Shown here: positions 1 to 11,078 of the stretch, in pieces
How the letters are laid out: every line of letters begins with the position of its first letter
How positions within the stretch are numbered: position 1 is the first letter of the stretch
NCBI GenBank assembly: GCA_023248855.1
Contig: JAHFDS010000010.1
Location: 1-58,747 of the forward strand
Length of the DNA: 58,747 nucleotides
Direction of reading: 5' to 3'
Source of the DNA: Myxococcales bacterium
GTDB taxonomy: Bacteria; Myxococcota_A; Polyangia; JAHFDS01
Notes under the pieces: generated by a model
The model's database searches: none
Seen by the model: the letters and a program-made list of their open reading frames with translations, nothing else
What the model was told of the DNA's origin: nothing
Made by a program: the position numbers and the translations under genes

Positions 1-348
1 GCGGGTGCGGGCGGAGCCGGTCGCGGCGGAGCGGGCGCGGGCGGCATGGGCGGAAACGGAGGATCGAGCGGTGCCAGGCCTGCCGCGCCTTCGATGCTGA
101 CGGCGACGCCGCTGGCGGGCGGCGTACACCTCACCTGGCGCGACAATTCCAGTGACGAGGACATGTTCATGATCATGAAGAAGGAAGGGAGCGGCGCCTT
201 CACGACGCTCCCCTCCCTGCCTGCAAACACGACCCAGTATCACGACACGGCGACTCGATCGGGCAGGACCTACACGTACATGGTTCACGCGATGAGAGGA
301 TCAGACATCTCGGACCCGTCCAACGAGGTCATGATCACGATCCCCTGA
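1..348 (+). CDS. C-terminal part of a fibronectin type III domain protein (5' truncated)
   Basis: The frame is open from base 1 and stops at 346-348, so only the last 115 codons are present. It starts with a Gly/Ala/Arg-rich low-complexity stretch of about 25 residues, then one fibronectin-III-like domain. That domain shows an early L-T-W (HLTWRDNSS), a central acidic turn and Y-T-Y-M-V-H-A near the end, which is the usual FnIII pattern before a final strand. The Gly-rich linker is typical of large myxobacterial surface or secreted proteins. An in-frame ATG lies at 46, but the coding pattern continues upstream, so it is probably internal. Function unknown; a role in binding or adhesion is only a guess. 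Confidence 0.7.
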   Translation, partial: AGAGGAGRGGAGAGGMGGNGGSSGARPAAPSMLTATPLAGGVHLTWRDNSSDEDMFMIMKKEGSGAFTTLPSLPANTTQYHDTATRSGRTYTYMVHAMRGSDISDPSNEVMITIP

Positions 349-468
349 TCCCCAGATCAGCTTCACCGGTTGCCCGAGCCCGCGGCATCCGGTCATCCCA
401 TTGCCGACACGCCCCGCAGCGCGCTCCTGCAGTCGCGCTGCCGCCGCAATTACCGGAGGACCGCCACG

Positions 469-834
469 ATGCCTCGCCTCGCGCATTGCCTCGCGTTGCT
501 CCTCGCTGCGTCGTGCGCCGGAGAGCTCAAGCCGCGGCCGGTGAGCCTGGACGCCTCGAATCCCGACGCGTCGGAATCCCCCCCCAGGCCAGCGTCGACC
601 ACGCTGGCGCCCGAGCCGCCGGCCGCCGAGGAGCCGGAGACCCCCACTCCCCACGAGCATCCTCACCACGGTGAGCCAGCGAAGGGGTCCGCGATCTATG
701 CCTGCCCGATGCACTCGGAGACAACGTCTCCTGCGCCGGGAGAGTGCCCCCAATGCGGCATGAAGCTCGTCGAGCGCAAGCCGGCGGTGGAGCCTCCGCG
801 GAAACCCCAGCGCGGTCACGAGGGCCACCGATGA
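469..834 (+). CDS. Heavy-metal-binding domain lipoprotein
   Basis: A 121-residue predicted lipoprotein. The start at 469 follows a good ribosome binding site (CCGGAGGA, 453-460) and gives a hydrophobic N-terminus ending in a lipobox (LLAASC). A Pro/Glu/His-rich linker follows, then a short metal-binding module with Y-A-C-P-M-H and C-P-x-C-G-M-K-L. This is the Cys/His pattern of the heavy-metal-binding domain (HMBD) found in CusB-type adaptors and copper-resistance proteins. A longer in-frame start at 370 would bury the signal peptide. The stop overlaps the next start (ATGA, 831-834), so it is translationally coupled to the TolC-type protein. It probably binds copper or silver at the outer membrane or in the periplasm. 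Confidence 0.8.
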   Translation: MPRLAHCLALLLAASCAGELKPRPVSLDASNPDASESPPRPASTTLAPEPPAAEEPETPTPHEHPHHGEPAKGSAIYACPMHSETTSPAPGECPQCGMKLVERKPAVEPPRKPQRGHEGHR

Positions 835-2192
835 GTCGCTTCGTTGCGAGGGCGCTGGTGGTCGCCTGGACGGGCTGCGCGTCGGTGCCGCCGGACGCCG
901 GGCATCGCGAGGTCGCGGAGGCGATCGCGGCGCGTACCGGGGCCGCCACCGGCTGGGCCAAGGGAGCGCCCGAGGACGAGCGCGTCTCGCGCCGGATCGA
1001 CGACCTCCTCCGCGGAGGCCTCCGGCGCGACCGAGCCGTCGAGATCGCGCTCATGAACAACCCGCGGCTGCAGGCGACCTACGAGGAGCTCGGCGTCTCG
1101 CAGGCCGACCTCGTCCAGGCTGGCCTGCTCGCGAATCCGACGCTCGCAGGGAGCGTGGGCTTCCCCAGTAACGGCGCACGTCTCGAGTACGAGTCTTCGC
1201 TCGTCCTTGGCTTCCTCGACGTCTTGGTCCTGCCGCTCCGCAAGCGGGTCGCCAAGGAGCAGCTCATCGCCGATACGCTGCGCGTTTCGCACGAGGCGCT
1301 CGGGGTCGCGGCCGACGTGCGAAAGGCCTTCGCCGAGGTTCAGGCCGCCACCAAGGTGCTCGAGCTCCGCCGGATGGTGGTCGAGGGCGCGCAGGCCACG
1401 GCCGACCTCGCTCGCCGCCAGCACCGGGCCGGCAACATCAACGACCTCGTCCTCGCGACCGAGGAGGCGACCTACCAGCAGGCGAAGCTCGAGCTCGCGC
1501 AGGCCGAGACGGGGCTCGTCGAGCACCTCGAGGAGATGAACCGCCTGCTCGGGCTCTGGGGGCGACGCACGGACTGGACGCTCGCCGAGCCCCTCGGCGA
1601 GTTGCCGGCGGAAGAGGTGCCGCTCGATCGGCTGGAGGCCACCGCGGTCAAGCAGCGCCTCGACATCGACGCCGCTCGGAAGCAGGCCCTGCTCATGTGG
1701 AACGCCGTCGAGCTGGCGCGCTCGTCGAGGTTCTTCGGGCTCGTGCAGGTCGGCGTGCACGTGCACCAGGATCCAGATGGCCCTCGCCTGCTGGGCCCCA
1801 CCCTGTCACTCGAGCTGCCGATCTTCGACCGGCGGCAGGCGCTCGTCGCCCGGCTCGAGGCCCAGCGGCGCTCTGCGGAGCGCCGGCTCCAGGCGGTCTC
1901 GATCGAGGCGCGCTCGCAGGTCCGCGTGGCTCGTGTCAAGCTGATGACCGCCCGCCAGGTCGCCGAGCACTACCGCAAGATCCTGCTGCCGCTTCGCGAG
2001 CGCATCGTCGCGCAGACCCAGCTCCAGTACAACGCGATGCAGCTCGGACTTTTCGAGCTCGTCGCCGCGAAGAGCGCCCAGATCGAGGCCTTTCGGGCGT
2101 ACATCGAGTCGCTCCGCGATTACTGGATTTCTCGCGCCGAGCTCGAGCGCGCAATGGGAGGAAGGATTGGAGCCCATGCACAAGCCAGGTGA
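831..2192 (+). CDS. TolC family outer-membrane efflux lipoprotein (CusC/CzcC-like)
   Basis: About 453 residues. Its ATG overlaps the stop of the preceding gene. The N-terminus is a short lipoprotein signal (VAWTGCASVPPD). The rest is long amphipathic helix with the TolC/OEP layout: A-L-x-N-N-P-R-L near residue 75, a second helical repeat after about residue 260, and many Gln/Ala/Glu heptads. The family forms trimeric outer-membrane channels for RND metal pumps. No RND pump or adaptor gene is in the window. The neighbouring metal-binding lipoprotein and multicopper oxidase suggest copper or silver efflux. The gene end overlaps the start region of the oxidase. Substrate is inferred from context only. 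Confidence 0.85.
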   Translation: MSRFVARALVVAWTGCASVPPDAGHREVAEAIAARTGAATGWAKGAPEDERVSRRIDDLLRGGLRRDRAVEIALMNNPRLQATYEELGVSQADLVQAGLLANPTLAGSVGFPSNGARLEYESSLVLGFLDVLVLPLRKRVAKEQLIADTLRVSHEALGVAADVRKAFAEVQAATKVLELRRMVVEGAQATADLARRQHRAGNINDLVLATEEATYQQAKLELAQAETGLVEHLEEMNRLLGLWGRRTDWTLAEPLGELPAEEVPLDRLEATAVKQRLDIDAARKQALLMWNAVELARSSRFFGLVQVGVHVHQDPDGPRLLGPTLSLELPIFDRRQALVARLEAQRRSAERRLQAVSIEARSQVRVARVKLMTARQVAEHYRKILLPLRERIVAQTQLQYNAMQLGLFELVAAKSAQIEAFRAYIESLRDYWISRAELERAMGGRIGAHAQAR

Positions 2193-3588
2193 TCTGCCCG
2201 CAAAGGAGACAGACGTGGACGAGCGCCGTCGCAGCTTGCTGGCGACCACGGGCGCCGTGCTTGCCGGAGGTGCGCTGCTCCTCGGCGGAGCGGAGCGCGC
2301 CGACGCTGCCCCGCGGACGGCCCGATCGCCCGGCGGCACCGCCGGGCGAGCTGCGCGGCTCATCCCCGGCCAGCCAGGGCGCGACTATCAGCCGGTCGTG
2401 GTGCCGAACGGCTCGAAGCTGCCGTGGAAGGTCGTGGACGGCGCGAAGGTCTTTCACCTCGTCGCCGAGGAGGTGGAGCACGAGCTGGCGCCGGGTCTCA
2501 AGGCGCTGTGCTGGGGCTACAATGGCCGCGTCCACGGCCCGCTCCTCGAGGCGGTCGAGGGCGATCACGTGCGCATCTATGTGACCAATCGATTGCCGGC
2601 GCCGACCACGCTGCATTGCCACGGCGTGCTCCTGCCCAATGGCATGGATGGCGTCGGTGGGCTCACCCAGAAGGCCATCGCACCGGGCGAGACCTTCAAG
2701 TACGAGCTCACGCTCCGGCAACACGGGACGCTCATGTATCACTCGCACCACGACGAGATGACGCAGATGGCGCTCGGCATGACCGGCCTCATCGTCGTGC
2801 ACCCGCGCGCCTCCAGGCGACCCAAGGCTGACCGCGACTTCGCGCTGATGCTCCACGAGTGGAAGATCAACCCCGGGGCAAGGCGTCCCGACCCGAACGA
2901 GATGAGCGAGTTCAACGTGCTCACCATCAACGGCAAGGCCTTCCCGGGCACGGAGCCGCTCGTGGTCGAAAAGGGCCAGCGCGTCCGCATCCGTATCGGC
3001 AACCTGAGCGCGATGGACCATCACCCCATCCACCTGCACGGCTACAGGTTCTGGATCACCGAGACGGACGGCGGTGTGATCCCCGAGTCGGCACAGTGGC
3101 CAGAGACGAGCGTGCTCGTGCCCGTGGGCAGCACCCGCACCATCGAATTCCTCGCTGACGTCTCCGGGGACTGGGCAATGCACTGCCACATGACGCATCA
3201 CGTGATGAACCAGATGGGCCACGGGTTCCCCAACCTGGTGGGCGTCAAGCCCGGCGCCCTCGACGCCAAGGTGCGCAGGCTCCTGCCCGGCTACATGACG
3301 ATGGGTCAGACAGGGATGGGCGAAATGGGCGAGATGGGCATGCCCGTGCCCTCGAACAGCATCCCGATGGTCGGCGCTCGCGGCAAGCACGACTACATCA
3401 CGATGGGCGGCATGTTCACGGTCCTCAAGGTCCGCGACGAGCTCACGAGCTACCAGGATCCCGGTTGGTACGATAACCCCCGCGGCACGCTCGCGAGCGC
3501 CGCCACGCCCGCCGACCTCCACCGCGACGGCATCGATCCCGGCGCAGCCCCGCGCGGCGACAGCAGCCCCGTGGTGCGTTTCGGCTGA
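2176..3588 (+). CDS. Multicopper oxidase, Tat-exported
   Basis: About 470 residues. All four copper-ligand motifs are visible: H-C-H-G, Y-H-S-H-H, H-P-I-H-L-H-G, and a final H-C-H-x3-H-x4-M that supplies type 1 copper with an axial Met. The N-terminus has twin arginines before a hydrophobic stretch (ERRRSLLATTGAVLAG), a Tat-type signal expected for a periplasmic enzyme folded with copper. The C-terminal part is Met-rich (MGEMGEMGM), often a Cu(I)-binding trait in CopA/CueO-type oxidases. I chose ATG 2176, nine bases after AAGGA; a TTG at 2167 is possible. The gene overlaps the TolC gene by 17 bases. Likely role: oxidation of toxic Cu(I). Confidence 0.9.
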   Translation: MHKPGDLPAKETDVDERRRSLLATTGAVLAGGALLLGGAERADAAPRTARSPGGTAGRAARLIPGQPGRDYQPVVVPNGSKLPWKVVDGAKVFHLVAEEVEHELAPGLKALCWGYNGRVHGPLLEAVEGDHVRIYVTNRLPAPTTLHCHGVLLPNGMDGVGGLTQKAIAPGETFKYELTLRQHGTLMYHSHHDEMTQMALGMTGLIVVHPRASRRPKADRDFALMLHEWKINPGARRPDPNEMSEFNVLTINGKAFPGTEPLVVEKGQRVRIRIGNLSAMDHHPIHLHGYRFWITETDGGVIPESAQWPETSVLVPVGSTRTIEFLADVSGDWAMHCHMTHHVMNQMGHGFPNLVGVKPGALDAKVRRLLPGYMTMGQTGMGEMGEMGMPVPSNSIPMVGARGKHDYITMGGMFTVLKVRDELTSYQDPGWYDNPRGTLASAATPADLHRDGIDPGAAPRGDSSPVVRFG

Positions 3589-3606
3589 GCGGGTCGTCCC
3601 TAACCG

Positions 3607-4437
3607 TCAACGGACTGCGAACAGCTCGCTGAGCTCCCGTGTGCTCGCGAGGTCGGCGAAGGCGCCGAAGTCTCCGTCTGTGGCAATCATTCGGGCGGCG
3701 CGCATGAAGGCCGTCCAGGCCACGCGCGCAAGCGCGGAGCCCACGCTGATGCGACGCGCACCCAAGGCAGCCACGTCGCTCACACGCAGCCCCACGTCAG
3801 CGCCGATCAAGATGTTGACGGGCCTCGGCGCGACCGCGTCGATGACGGCGCTCATCGGGTCGCGCCCACGCAGGCCGGGCGCATACAGGACGTGCGCGCC
3901 GGCCTGCGCATAGGCCTTCAGGCGGCGGATCGACTCTGCAAGCGCGTCCGGGTGACCGATCAGGTTCTGCTCCGCCCGCGCGGTGAGGAGGACATCGCAG
4001 CCGGTCGAGTCGATTGCCGTGCGGGCGGCGCGCACGCGCGCCACTGCGATGTCGAGCGGATAGAAGGGCTGCCCCGGGTCCCCGGTCGCATCCTCGATCG
4101 AGATGCCAGCCGCACCGGCCTCGACGCACAGCCGCACAGATTCCTTGAGTGCGTCGATGTCCCGCGCGTAGCCGTCCTGGAAATCCGCATTCACCGGAAC
4201 ATCCGCCGCGCAGGCGATCTCGCGGACGTGCGCGAGCACCTGATCGCGCGGGAGCGCCGTCGGCTCGTCGGGCAGCGCCTGGGAGAAGGCGTAGCCGGCA
4301 CTGGAAGTCGCCAGCGCTGGAAAACCCAGGTGCGCCAGGTAGCGGGCGCTGCCGCGATCCCAGGGGTTCGGGATCACGAAACACCCCTGCTCGTGTAGCT
4401 TGCGGAAGGTCGCACGCTTCGTCTCGACGCTCGTCAT
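3607..4437 (-). CDS. Isocitrate lyase / PEP mutase superfamily enzyme
   Basis: About 276 residues with the alpha/beta barrel of the PEP mutase/isocitrate lyase superfamily. The N-terminus is F-V-I-P-N-P-W-D-R-G-S-A-R. The metal-binding region reads N-A-D-F-Q-D-G-Y, then I-S-I-E-D-A-T. The isocitrate-lyase catalytic Cys motif (KKCGH) is absent, so it is unlikely to be an isocitrate lyase. Members of this subgroup cleave or rearrange carboxyvinyl, methylisocitrate or oxaloacetate-like substrates, and the substrate here cannot be read. The first residues and the family pattern favour ATG at 4437; an in-frame ATG at 4449 adds four residues. It stands alone, tail-to-tail with the oxidase gene. Confidence 0.75.
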   Translation of the reverse strand: MTSVETKRATFRKLHEQGCFVIPNPWDRGSARYLAHLGFPALATSSAGYAFSQALPDEPTALPRDQVLAHVREIACAADVPVNADFQDGYARDIDALKESVRLCVEAGAAGISIEDATGDPGQPFYPLDIAVARVRAARTAIDSTGCDVLLTARAEQNLIGHPDALAESIRRLKAYAQAGAHVLYAPGLRGRDPMSAVIDAVAPRPVNILIGADVGLRVSDVAALGARRISVGSALARVAWTAFMRAARMIATDGDFGAFADLASTRELSELFAVR

Positions 4438-4772
4438 GGGGTGCAGCATGCCAGCCCGGCGGGCTCTCCACCACGTGCTCAGCAGCGCTCCGAGGTCGAA
4501 CAGCGCTGTCGGGCCACGTCGTCGGCCTGGCCAGGGCCTTTCTGGTGTGGGACGTCCTGCGCCCGCCTGGCGAGCCGGGTGGCGCGGCCCAGCCGACCAG
4601 CCGGTCTTGAGCGAACACGAGCGATCAGGCAGCGCTTGCGCTCCGTGCGCAACCCTTGCTCTGCTGCCGGCGAGCGGTCGCGCAAGCCGTCGTTCGGCTT
4701 TCGACACGACGATCGTTCATTTCGCCCACGAATGGATCTAGTGTCGGCTCCGCAACCAAGGAATCAGACGAC
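4438..4772. other. Intergenic region between divergent genes
   Basis: The 335 bases lie between the start of the PEP mutase family gene (-) and the short ORF before the decarboxylase (+). Both promoters must be here or nearby. The sequence is less GC-rich than the genes around it toward its right end (about 4690-4772). I see no convincing sigma70 or sigma54 boxes, riboswitch or terminator. Several reading frames are open only by chance. Confidence 0.4.
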
Positions 4773-4880
4773 ATGAAGCCCTCGGACCTCAGGGTCATCA
4801 TCACGGGATCCACGCGCATTCCATCGGCTCACGCCCTTGCCCATGTGTGGCCCGGTTACTGCTTCCTGCTGCGCCGGTGA
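4773..4880 (+). CDS. Possible 35-residue leader ORF upstream of the PLP decarboxylase
   Basis: ATG at 4773 follows AAGGAA (4758-4763) at a nine-base spacing, a better ribosome binding site than any candidate for the decarboxylase itself. The ORF stops at 4878-4880, close to a GTG at 4889 in the decarboxylase frame, so the two could be translationally coupled. The peptide has no lipobox and no recognised domain. It could be a leader, a small protein or chance. Support comes only from the ribosome binding site and the position. Confidence 0.3.
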   Translation: MKPSDLRVIITGSTRIPSAHALAHVWPGYCFLLRR

Positions 4881-6193
4881 TTCTGCCAGTGCGTCACCAT
4901 GCCCAGCGAGTGGCGGAGGACGACGATCGAACGCGCATCGCCCCGGTGCGCCTTCCGTACGAGGTCCGCGCCGATCACACCAAGGTCCATGACGAGCGAA
5001 TGCTCGCCGTCATCGCTGCGGCCAAGGCGCACCTCGGCACTGAGGTCGACTACTTCTCGCGGCTGCGAGGCGAGCCCGTTGCGCCGGCACAGTTCGCCCG
5101 CCTCCATGCGTTCGCGACGACCGTCGCCGCGAGCTACCGGGGGCCCATGCTCGCCTATTCGCTCGAGCTCGCCAGAGACGCCATGTCCTCGCTGGCGGCG
5201 CTCCGAGCACAAGGAGGCGTCGAGGTCTTGATGGCGGCGAAGGCGATGACGCCGGGTCCGGTGTTCGATCTCGCGGCGAGGTATCTCTCGGGATTCGACG
5301 TCTCCAACGAGGGCGAGTACGAGAAGCTCCCGCGTGTGCTCGCCGGCAAGACCGTGTTCGTCACGGCGCCCGTGTTTCCCCGGGCACTCTCCGCGTTCAC
5401 GAGCCGCGACAACGATCTCGTCGTCACCCTGGACTCACTAGCACAATACGAGGCGTTGGCCGCCGTCGAAGGTCCGGTCGATTACTGCATTCGCCTGAGC
5501 ACGTCCAAGCTCCTCGAGCAGGACTCTCACTTCGGCGTCCCGCCGGAGGCACACGATCTCCTCCAGCGGATGATCACCTGCGGGCGCCACCGTTTTCGGG
5601 GATTCCATTGCCACTCGGGGTGGAGCACGAGCAACACGCGCGAAGCGTACGTCGCGATGGCGCGGAACGCGGCAGCGGCCGCCCGCCGGCTCGGCGTCGA
5701 GCTCGCGTACCTGAACCTCGGCGGCGGCATCTGTTTTCTGTCCATGCGCGAGCTCGAGGCGATGGTCGGCGAAATAAAGCGGGTCCTGCCCGAGCGAACG
5801 GTCCTCTTCTTCGAGCCAGGACGCCCGCTCACGGAGCGGGCGGGCTTCGCCCTCGGCCGTATCGAAGCCATCGTCCTGCGCGGCGACCTCTTCGACCTCG
5901 TCGTCGACCTGTCGTCCGAGGCCCACCTCCGCTGGACCGACCCGATGCTCATCGTGCCGACCGCGCCGCCCGGTAGCCCGACGATCCGCGTCCGGATCGT
6001 CGGCCCCACGTGTGCCGAGAGCGACGTCCTGGGCGTGTTCGAGGTGCCCGCGGCCACTGGCGAGATGCCGTACCGGCAAGGCGACCTCTTGATGTTCGGC
6101 GACGTCGTGGGGTATTCGGCCTGCTGGAACGTCGGCTTCAACGGCAGGCCGCCGGCGCAGGTCGTGCACTTCGACGGCCCGGGGTCCCCCTGA
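4847..6193 (+). CDS. Fold-type III PLP-dependent decarboxylase (ornithine/DAP decarboxylase superfamily, SbnH-like)
   Basis: Up to 448 residues. The barrel carries the PLP lysine in M-A-A-K-A-M (near residue 130), F-H-C-H-S-G-W, the phosphate-binding L-N-L-G-G-G and E-P-G-R-P-L. The C-terminal beta domain has the catalytic Cys in G-P-T-C-A-E-S-D and F-G-D-V-V-G-Y near the end. This is the arrangement of ornithine, diaminopimelate and staphyloferrin-B SbnH decarboxylases. The lysine context (usually Y-A-V-K-A-N) and the aromatic near the end are atypical, so substrate may differ. The start is uncertain: GTG 4847, 4889 or 4910, or ATG 5000. It runs tail-to-tail into the biosynthetic operon (28-base gap). 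With Dap enzymes in that operon, decarboxylation of a Dap- or lysine-type group is plausible but unproven. Confidence 0.8.
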   Translation: MARLLLPAAPVILPVRHHAQRVAEDDDRTRIAPVRLPYEVRADHTKVHDERMLAVIAAAKAHLGTEVDYFSRLRGEPVAPAQFARLHAFATTVAASYRGPMLAYSLELARDAMSSLAALRAQGGVEVLMAAKAMTPGPVFDLAARYLSGFDVSNEGEYEKLPRVLAGKTVFVTAPVFPRALSAFTSRDNDLVVTLDSLAQYEALAAVEGPVDYCIRLSTSKLLEQDSHFGVPPEAHDLLQRMITCGRHRFRGFHCHSGWSTSNTREAYVAMARNAAAAARRLGVELAYLNLGGGICFLSMRELEAMVGEIKRVLPERTVLFFEPGRPLTERAGFALGRIEAIVLRGDLFDLVVDLSSEAHLRWTDPMLIVPTAPPGSPTIRVRIVGPTCAESDVLGVFEVPAATGEMPYRQGDLLMFGDVVGYSACWNVGFNGRPPAQVVHFDGPGSP

Positions 6194-6221
6194 CCCAAGA
6201 GGGCGAACGGAGCGGCTGCCC

Positions 6222-9044
<2,823 letters not shown>

Positions 9045-9066
9045 ACGGGCGCGACGCGTCGCCGGC

Positions 9067-10074
9067 TCACCGTCGGAGCTCGCAGAAAAAGTCGTCGACG
9101 TGGAGCGCCTCGCCGGCCGCAGAAGCCGCGTCGTAGACCCACTTGCCGACCGCGAGATCGAGGACGCCGAGGCCGAAGGGTGACACGATGGTCGGCCGCC
9201 TCGGATCGACGGCGAAGCGTCCCTCGATCGCGCCTGCGATGGTGCCATTGACGAAGCCGCGCCCGCCGCTCAGCTTCTCCGCGAGGTGCGGCGACGTGTC
9301 GGCGTTCATCACGTGGTCCACATCGTCCACGACGTTGTTCGACGCCAGCAGGAGCTCCGGCGCGAGATCGCGCAATGAGACGTGGAGGATCAATGGATTG
9401 TGGGACAGGAGCGCGAGATCGGTGATGTGCGGCCGCGGCGCGCTCGTCGCGAAAAGGATGGTGTCGCTCGCTCGAACAAGACTCTCGACGTCGGCGTGCA
9501 CTGTGACCCGGCCCTGATGTCGCGCGGCGCACACCTCTGCCGCAAATCGGGTCGACTCGCCGGGGGTGTGGTCGTAGAGCGCGACCGAGCCGACCTCCCA
9601 GCCGGTGCCCACGAAGAAGTCGTAGACGTAGCGGGCAATGAGGCCGTTGCCCACGATCCCGAGCGTGCGTATCCGGCGGTCTTGGCGGAGCGCCTCGGTG
9701 GCGACGAGGGCGGACGCCGCGGTCCGCGCGGCGGAGATGATGGAGCTCTCGAGACACGCGAAGGGGTAGCCCGTCTCGCAGTCATTGAGCAGGAGCACGG
9801 CGGAAGCCCGCGGGAACCCCTTGGCGACGTTCGCGGGGAAGCTCGCGATCCACTTGATGCCGGAGACACGGGTGTCTCCGCCGAGGTGCGCGGGCAACGC
9901 GATGATGCGGGCGCTCGGATTGTCGGGGTAGCGCAGGAAGTAGCTGTTCGGGTTGATCGATCGACCCGCGTCGTGGGTGAGGTACGCGTCCTTCACCACG
10001 CGCACGCACCTGCGCAGGTCGCCGTGGACGATGCGGTGGACGGTCTTGCCGGTGATGACCGAGAAGCTGAACAT
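9067..10074 (-). CDS. sbnB: SbnB-like NAD-dependent 2,3-diaminopropionate synthase (ornithine cyclodeaminase family)
   Basis: 335 residues of the ornithine cyclodeaminase/mu-crystallin family. The N-terminal part has the SbnB-type segment S-I-N-P-N-S-Y-F-L-R. A Rossmann NAD motif G-I-V-G-N-G-L-I-A lies at residues 139-147. In staphyloferrin B synthesis, SbnB oxidatively hydrolyses N-(2-amino-2-carboxyethyl)-glutamate to L-2,3-diaminopropionate and 2-oxoglutarate. The start codon overlaps the SbnA-like stop by one base. This SbnA-SbnB pairing is the main reason to prefer Dap synthesis over ornithine cyclodeamination. It probably supplies Dap to the last module of NRPS-C. Confidence 0.88.
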   Translation of the reverse strand: MFSFSVITGKTVHRIVHGDLRRCVRVVKDAYLTHDAGRSINPNSYFLRYPDNPSARIIALPAHLGGDTRVSGIKWIASFPANVAKGFPRASAVLLLNDCETGYPFACLESSIISAARTAASALVATEALRQDRRIRTLGIVGNGLIARYVYDFFVGTGWEVGSVALYDHTPGESTRFAAEVCAARHQGRVTVHADVESLVRASDTILFATSAPRPHITDLALLSHNPLILHVSLRDLAPELLLASNNVVDDVDHVMNADTSPHLAEKLSGGRGFVNGTIAGAIEGRFAVDPRRPTIVSPFGLGVLDLAVGKWVYDAASAAGEALHVDDFFCELRR

Positions 10075-11078
10075 CAGGCCACCTGACGATGGCTCGCGAC
10101 CGACTCGCGCTCCGCCCCCTCGATGTGCCCGGCGACCCAGGCGTCGTCGAACACGGTGTCGAGGTACGCGGACCCACGATCGCAGCACAAGAAGAGCACG
10201 TTGGGCTTGCGGGCGCCGCGGAGGGCCTTCCTGCGCATTTGGATGGCGCTGTAGGCCGAGCCTGAGGAGCCGCCCACGAAGAGCCCGTGCTCGTCGAGCA
10301 ACGCGCGACAGGCGCGGATGGTCTCGACCTCGGGCACGATGACGACGTCGTCGATGGACGCCTCGCGCAGGAGGGCGGGGGCCACCGTGGCCCCGATGCC
10401 CGGGATGCAGCGCTTCTTCGGGGCGCCGCCGAAGATGAGCGAGCCCTCCGCGTCCACCGCGATGATCTTGGCGTGGGGGAACTTCTCCTTCACGCGCCGT
10501 GAGACACCCGAGATGGTGCCGCACGTGCTGACGCCGACGAAGACGTAATCGAGCGAGGAGAATGCGTTGCAGATCTCGGTGCCGGTGAACCGGTAGTGGG
10601 CCTCGATCGCGTCGCGGTTCGCGTATTGATTGGGCCAGTACACGTCTGGAAGGGTCGCCTGCAGCTCGCGAATTCGGGCCAGGCGCGTCTTGAGGTAGCC
10701 TTGGCGGTCGTCGAGATCGTGCACCTTGACGATGGAGTCGCAGGTCGTGCGAAGGCATGCCTCGTTGGTCGGCGAGATGTTCGGGTCAATGACCGGCATG
10801 AACCGCAGACCGAGGGCGCGGCTGAAGAGTGCCAGGGCATTGGCGAAGTTCCCCGACGACGACTCGATGATCGTGGTCGTCGGCGTGATGTCGCCCCGGT
10901 CGATGGCGGCCCTGAGGATGCAGAACGCAGGCTTGTCCTTGACGCTGCCCGCCGCGTTGCAGAATTCGAGCTTCGCGAACAGGTTCACGTCCGGATGCTC
11001 GAGCCGCATGATCGGGGCCGGCGCGAGCGCGCCTTCGAGGCGCGCGACTTGCTGAAGGAGTCTCTCTCGGGATGTCAT
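10074..11078 (-). CDS. sbnA: SbnA-like N-(2-amino-2-carboxyethyl)-L-glutamate synthase (PLP)
   Basis: 334 residues, cysteine synthase/CBS-type fold-type II PLP enzyme. The PLP lysine is Lys47 in A-G-S-V-K-D-K. The substrate loop is E-S-S-S-G-N-F, and the glycine-rich phosphate loops are G-V-S-T-C-G-T and G-G-S-S-G-S-A. E-S-S-S-G-N replaces the T-S-G-N-T of housekeeping cysteine synthases, as in SbnA. The SbnA reaction joins O-phospho-L-serine and L-glutamate. It overlaps the unknown 450-aa gene by four bases (ATGA, 11075-11078) and the SbnB-like gene by one, so the three are probably co-translated. A plain cysteine synthase is much less likely given the SbnB partner. Confidence 0.88.
   Translation of the reverse strand: MTSRERLLQQVARLEGALAPAPIMRLEHPDVNLFAKLEFCNAAGSVKDKPAFCILRAAIDRGDITPTTTIIESSSGNFANALALFSRALGLRFMPVIDPNISPTNEACLRTTCDSIVKVHDLDDRQGYLKTRLARIRELQATLPDVYWPNQYANRDAIEAHYRFTGTEICNAFSSLDYVFVGVSTCGTISGVSRRVKEKFPHAKIIAVDAEGSLIFGGAPKKRCIPGIGATVAPALLREASIDDVVIVPEVETIRACRALLDEHGLFVGGSSGSAYSAIQMRRKALRGARKPNVLFLCCDRGSAYLDTVFDDAWVAGHIEGAERESVASHRQVA

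Noticed and set aside
10074-11078. Housekeeping cysteine synthase
   Set aside because: The substrate loop E-S-S-S-G-N and the coupled SbnB-like gene point to Dap precursor synthesis.
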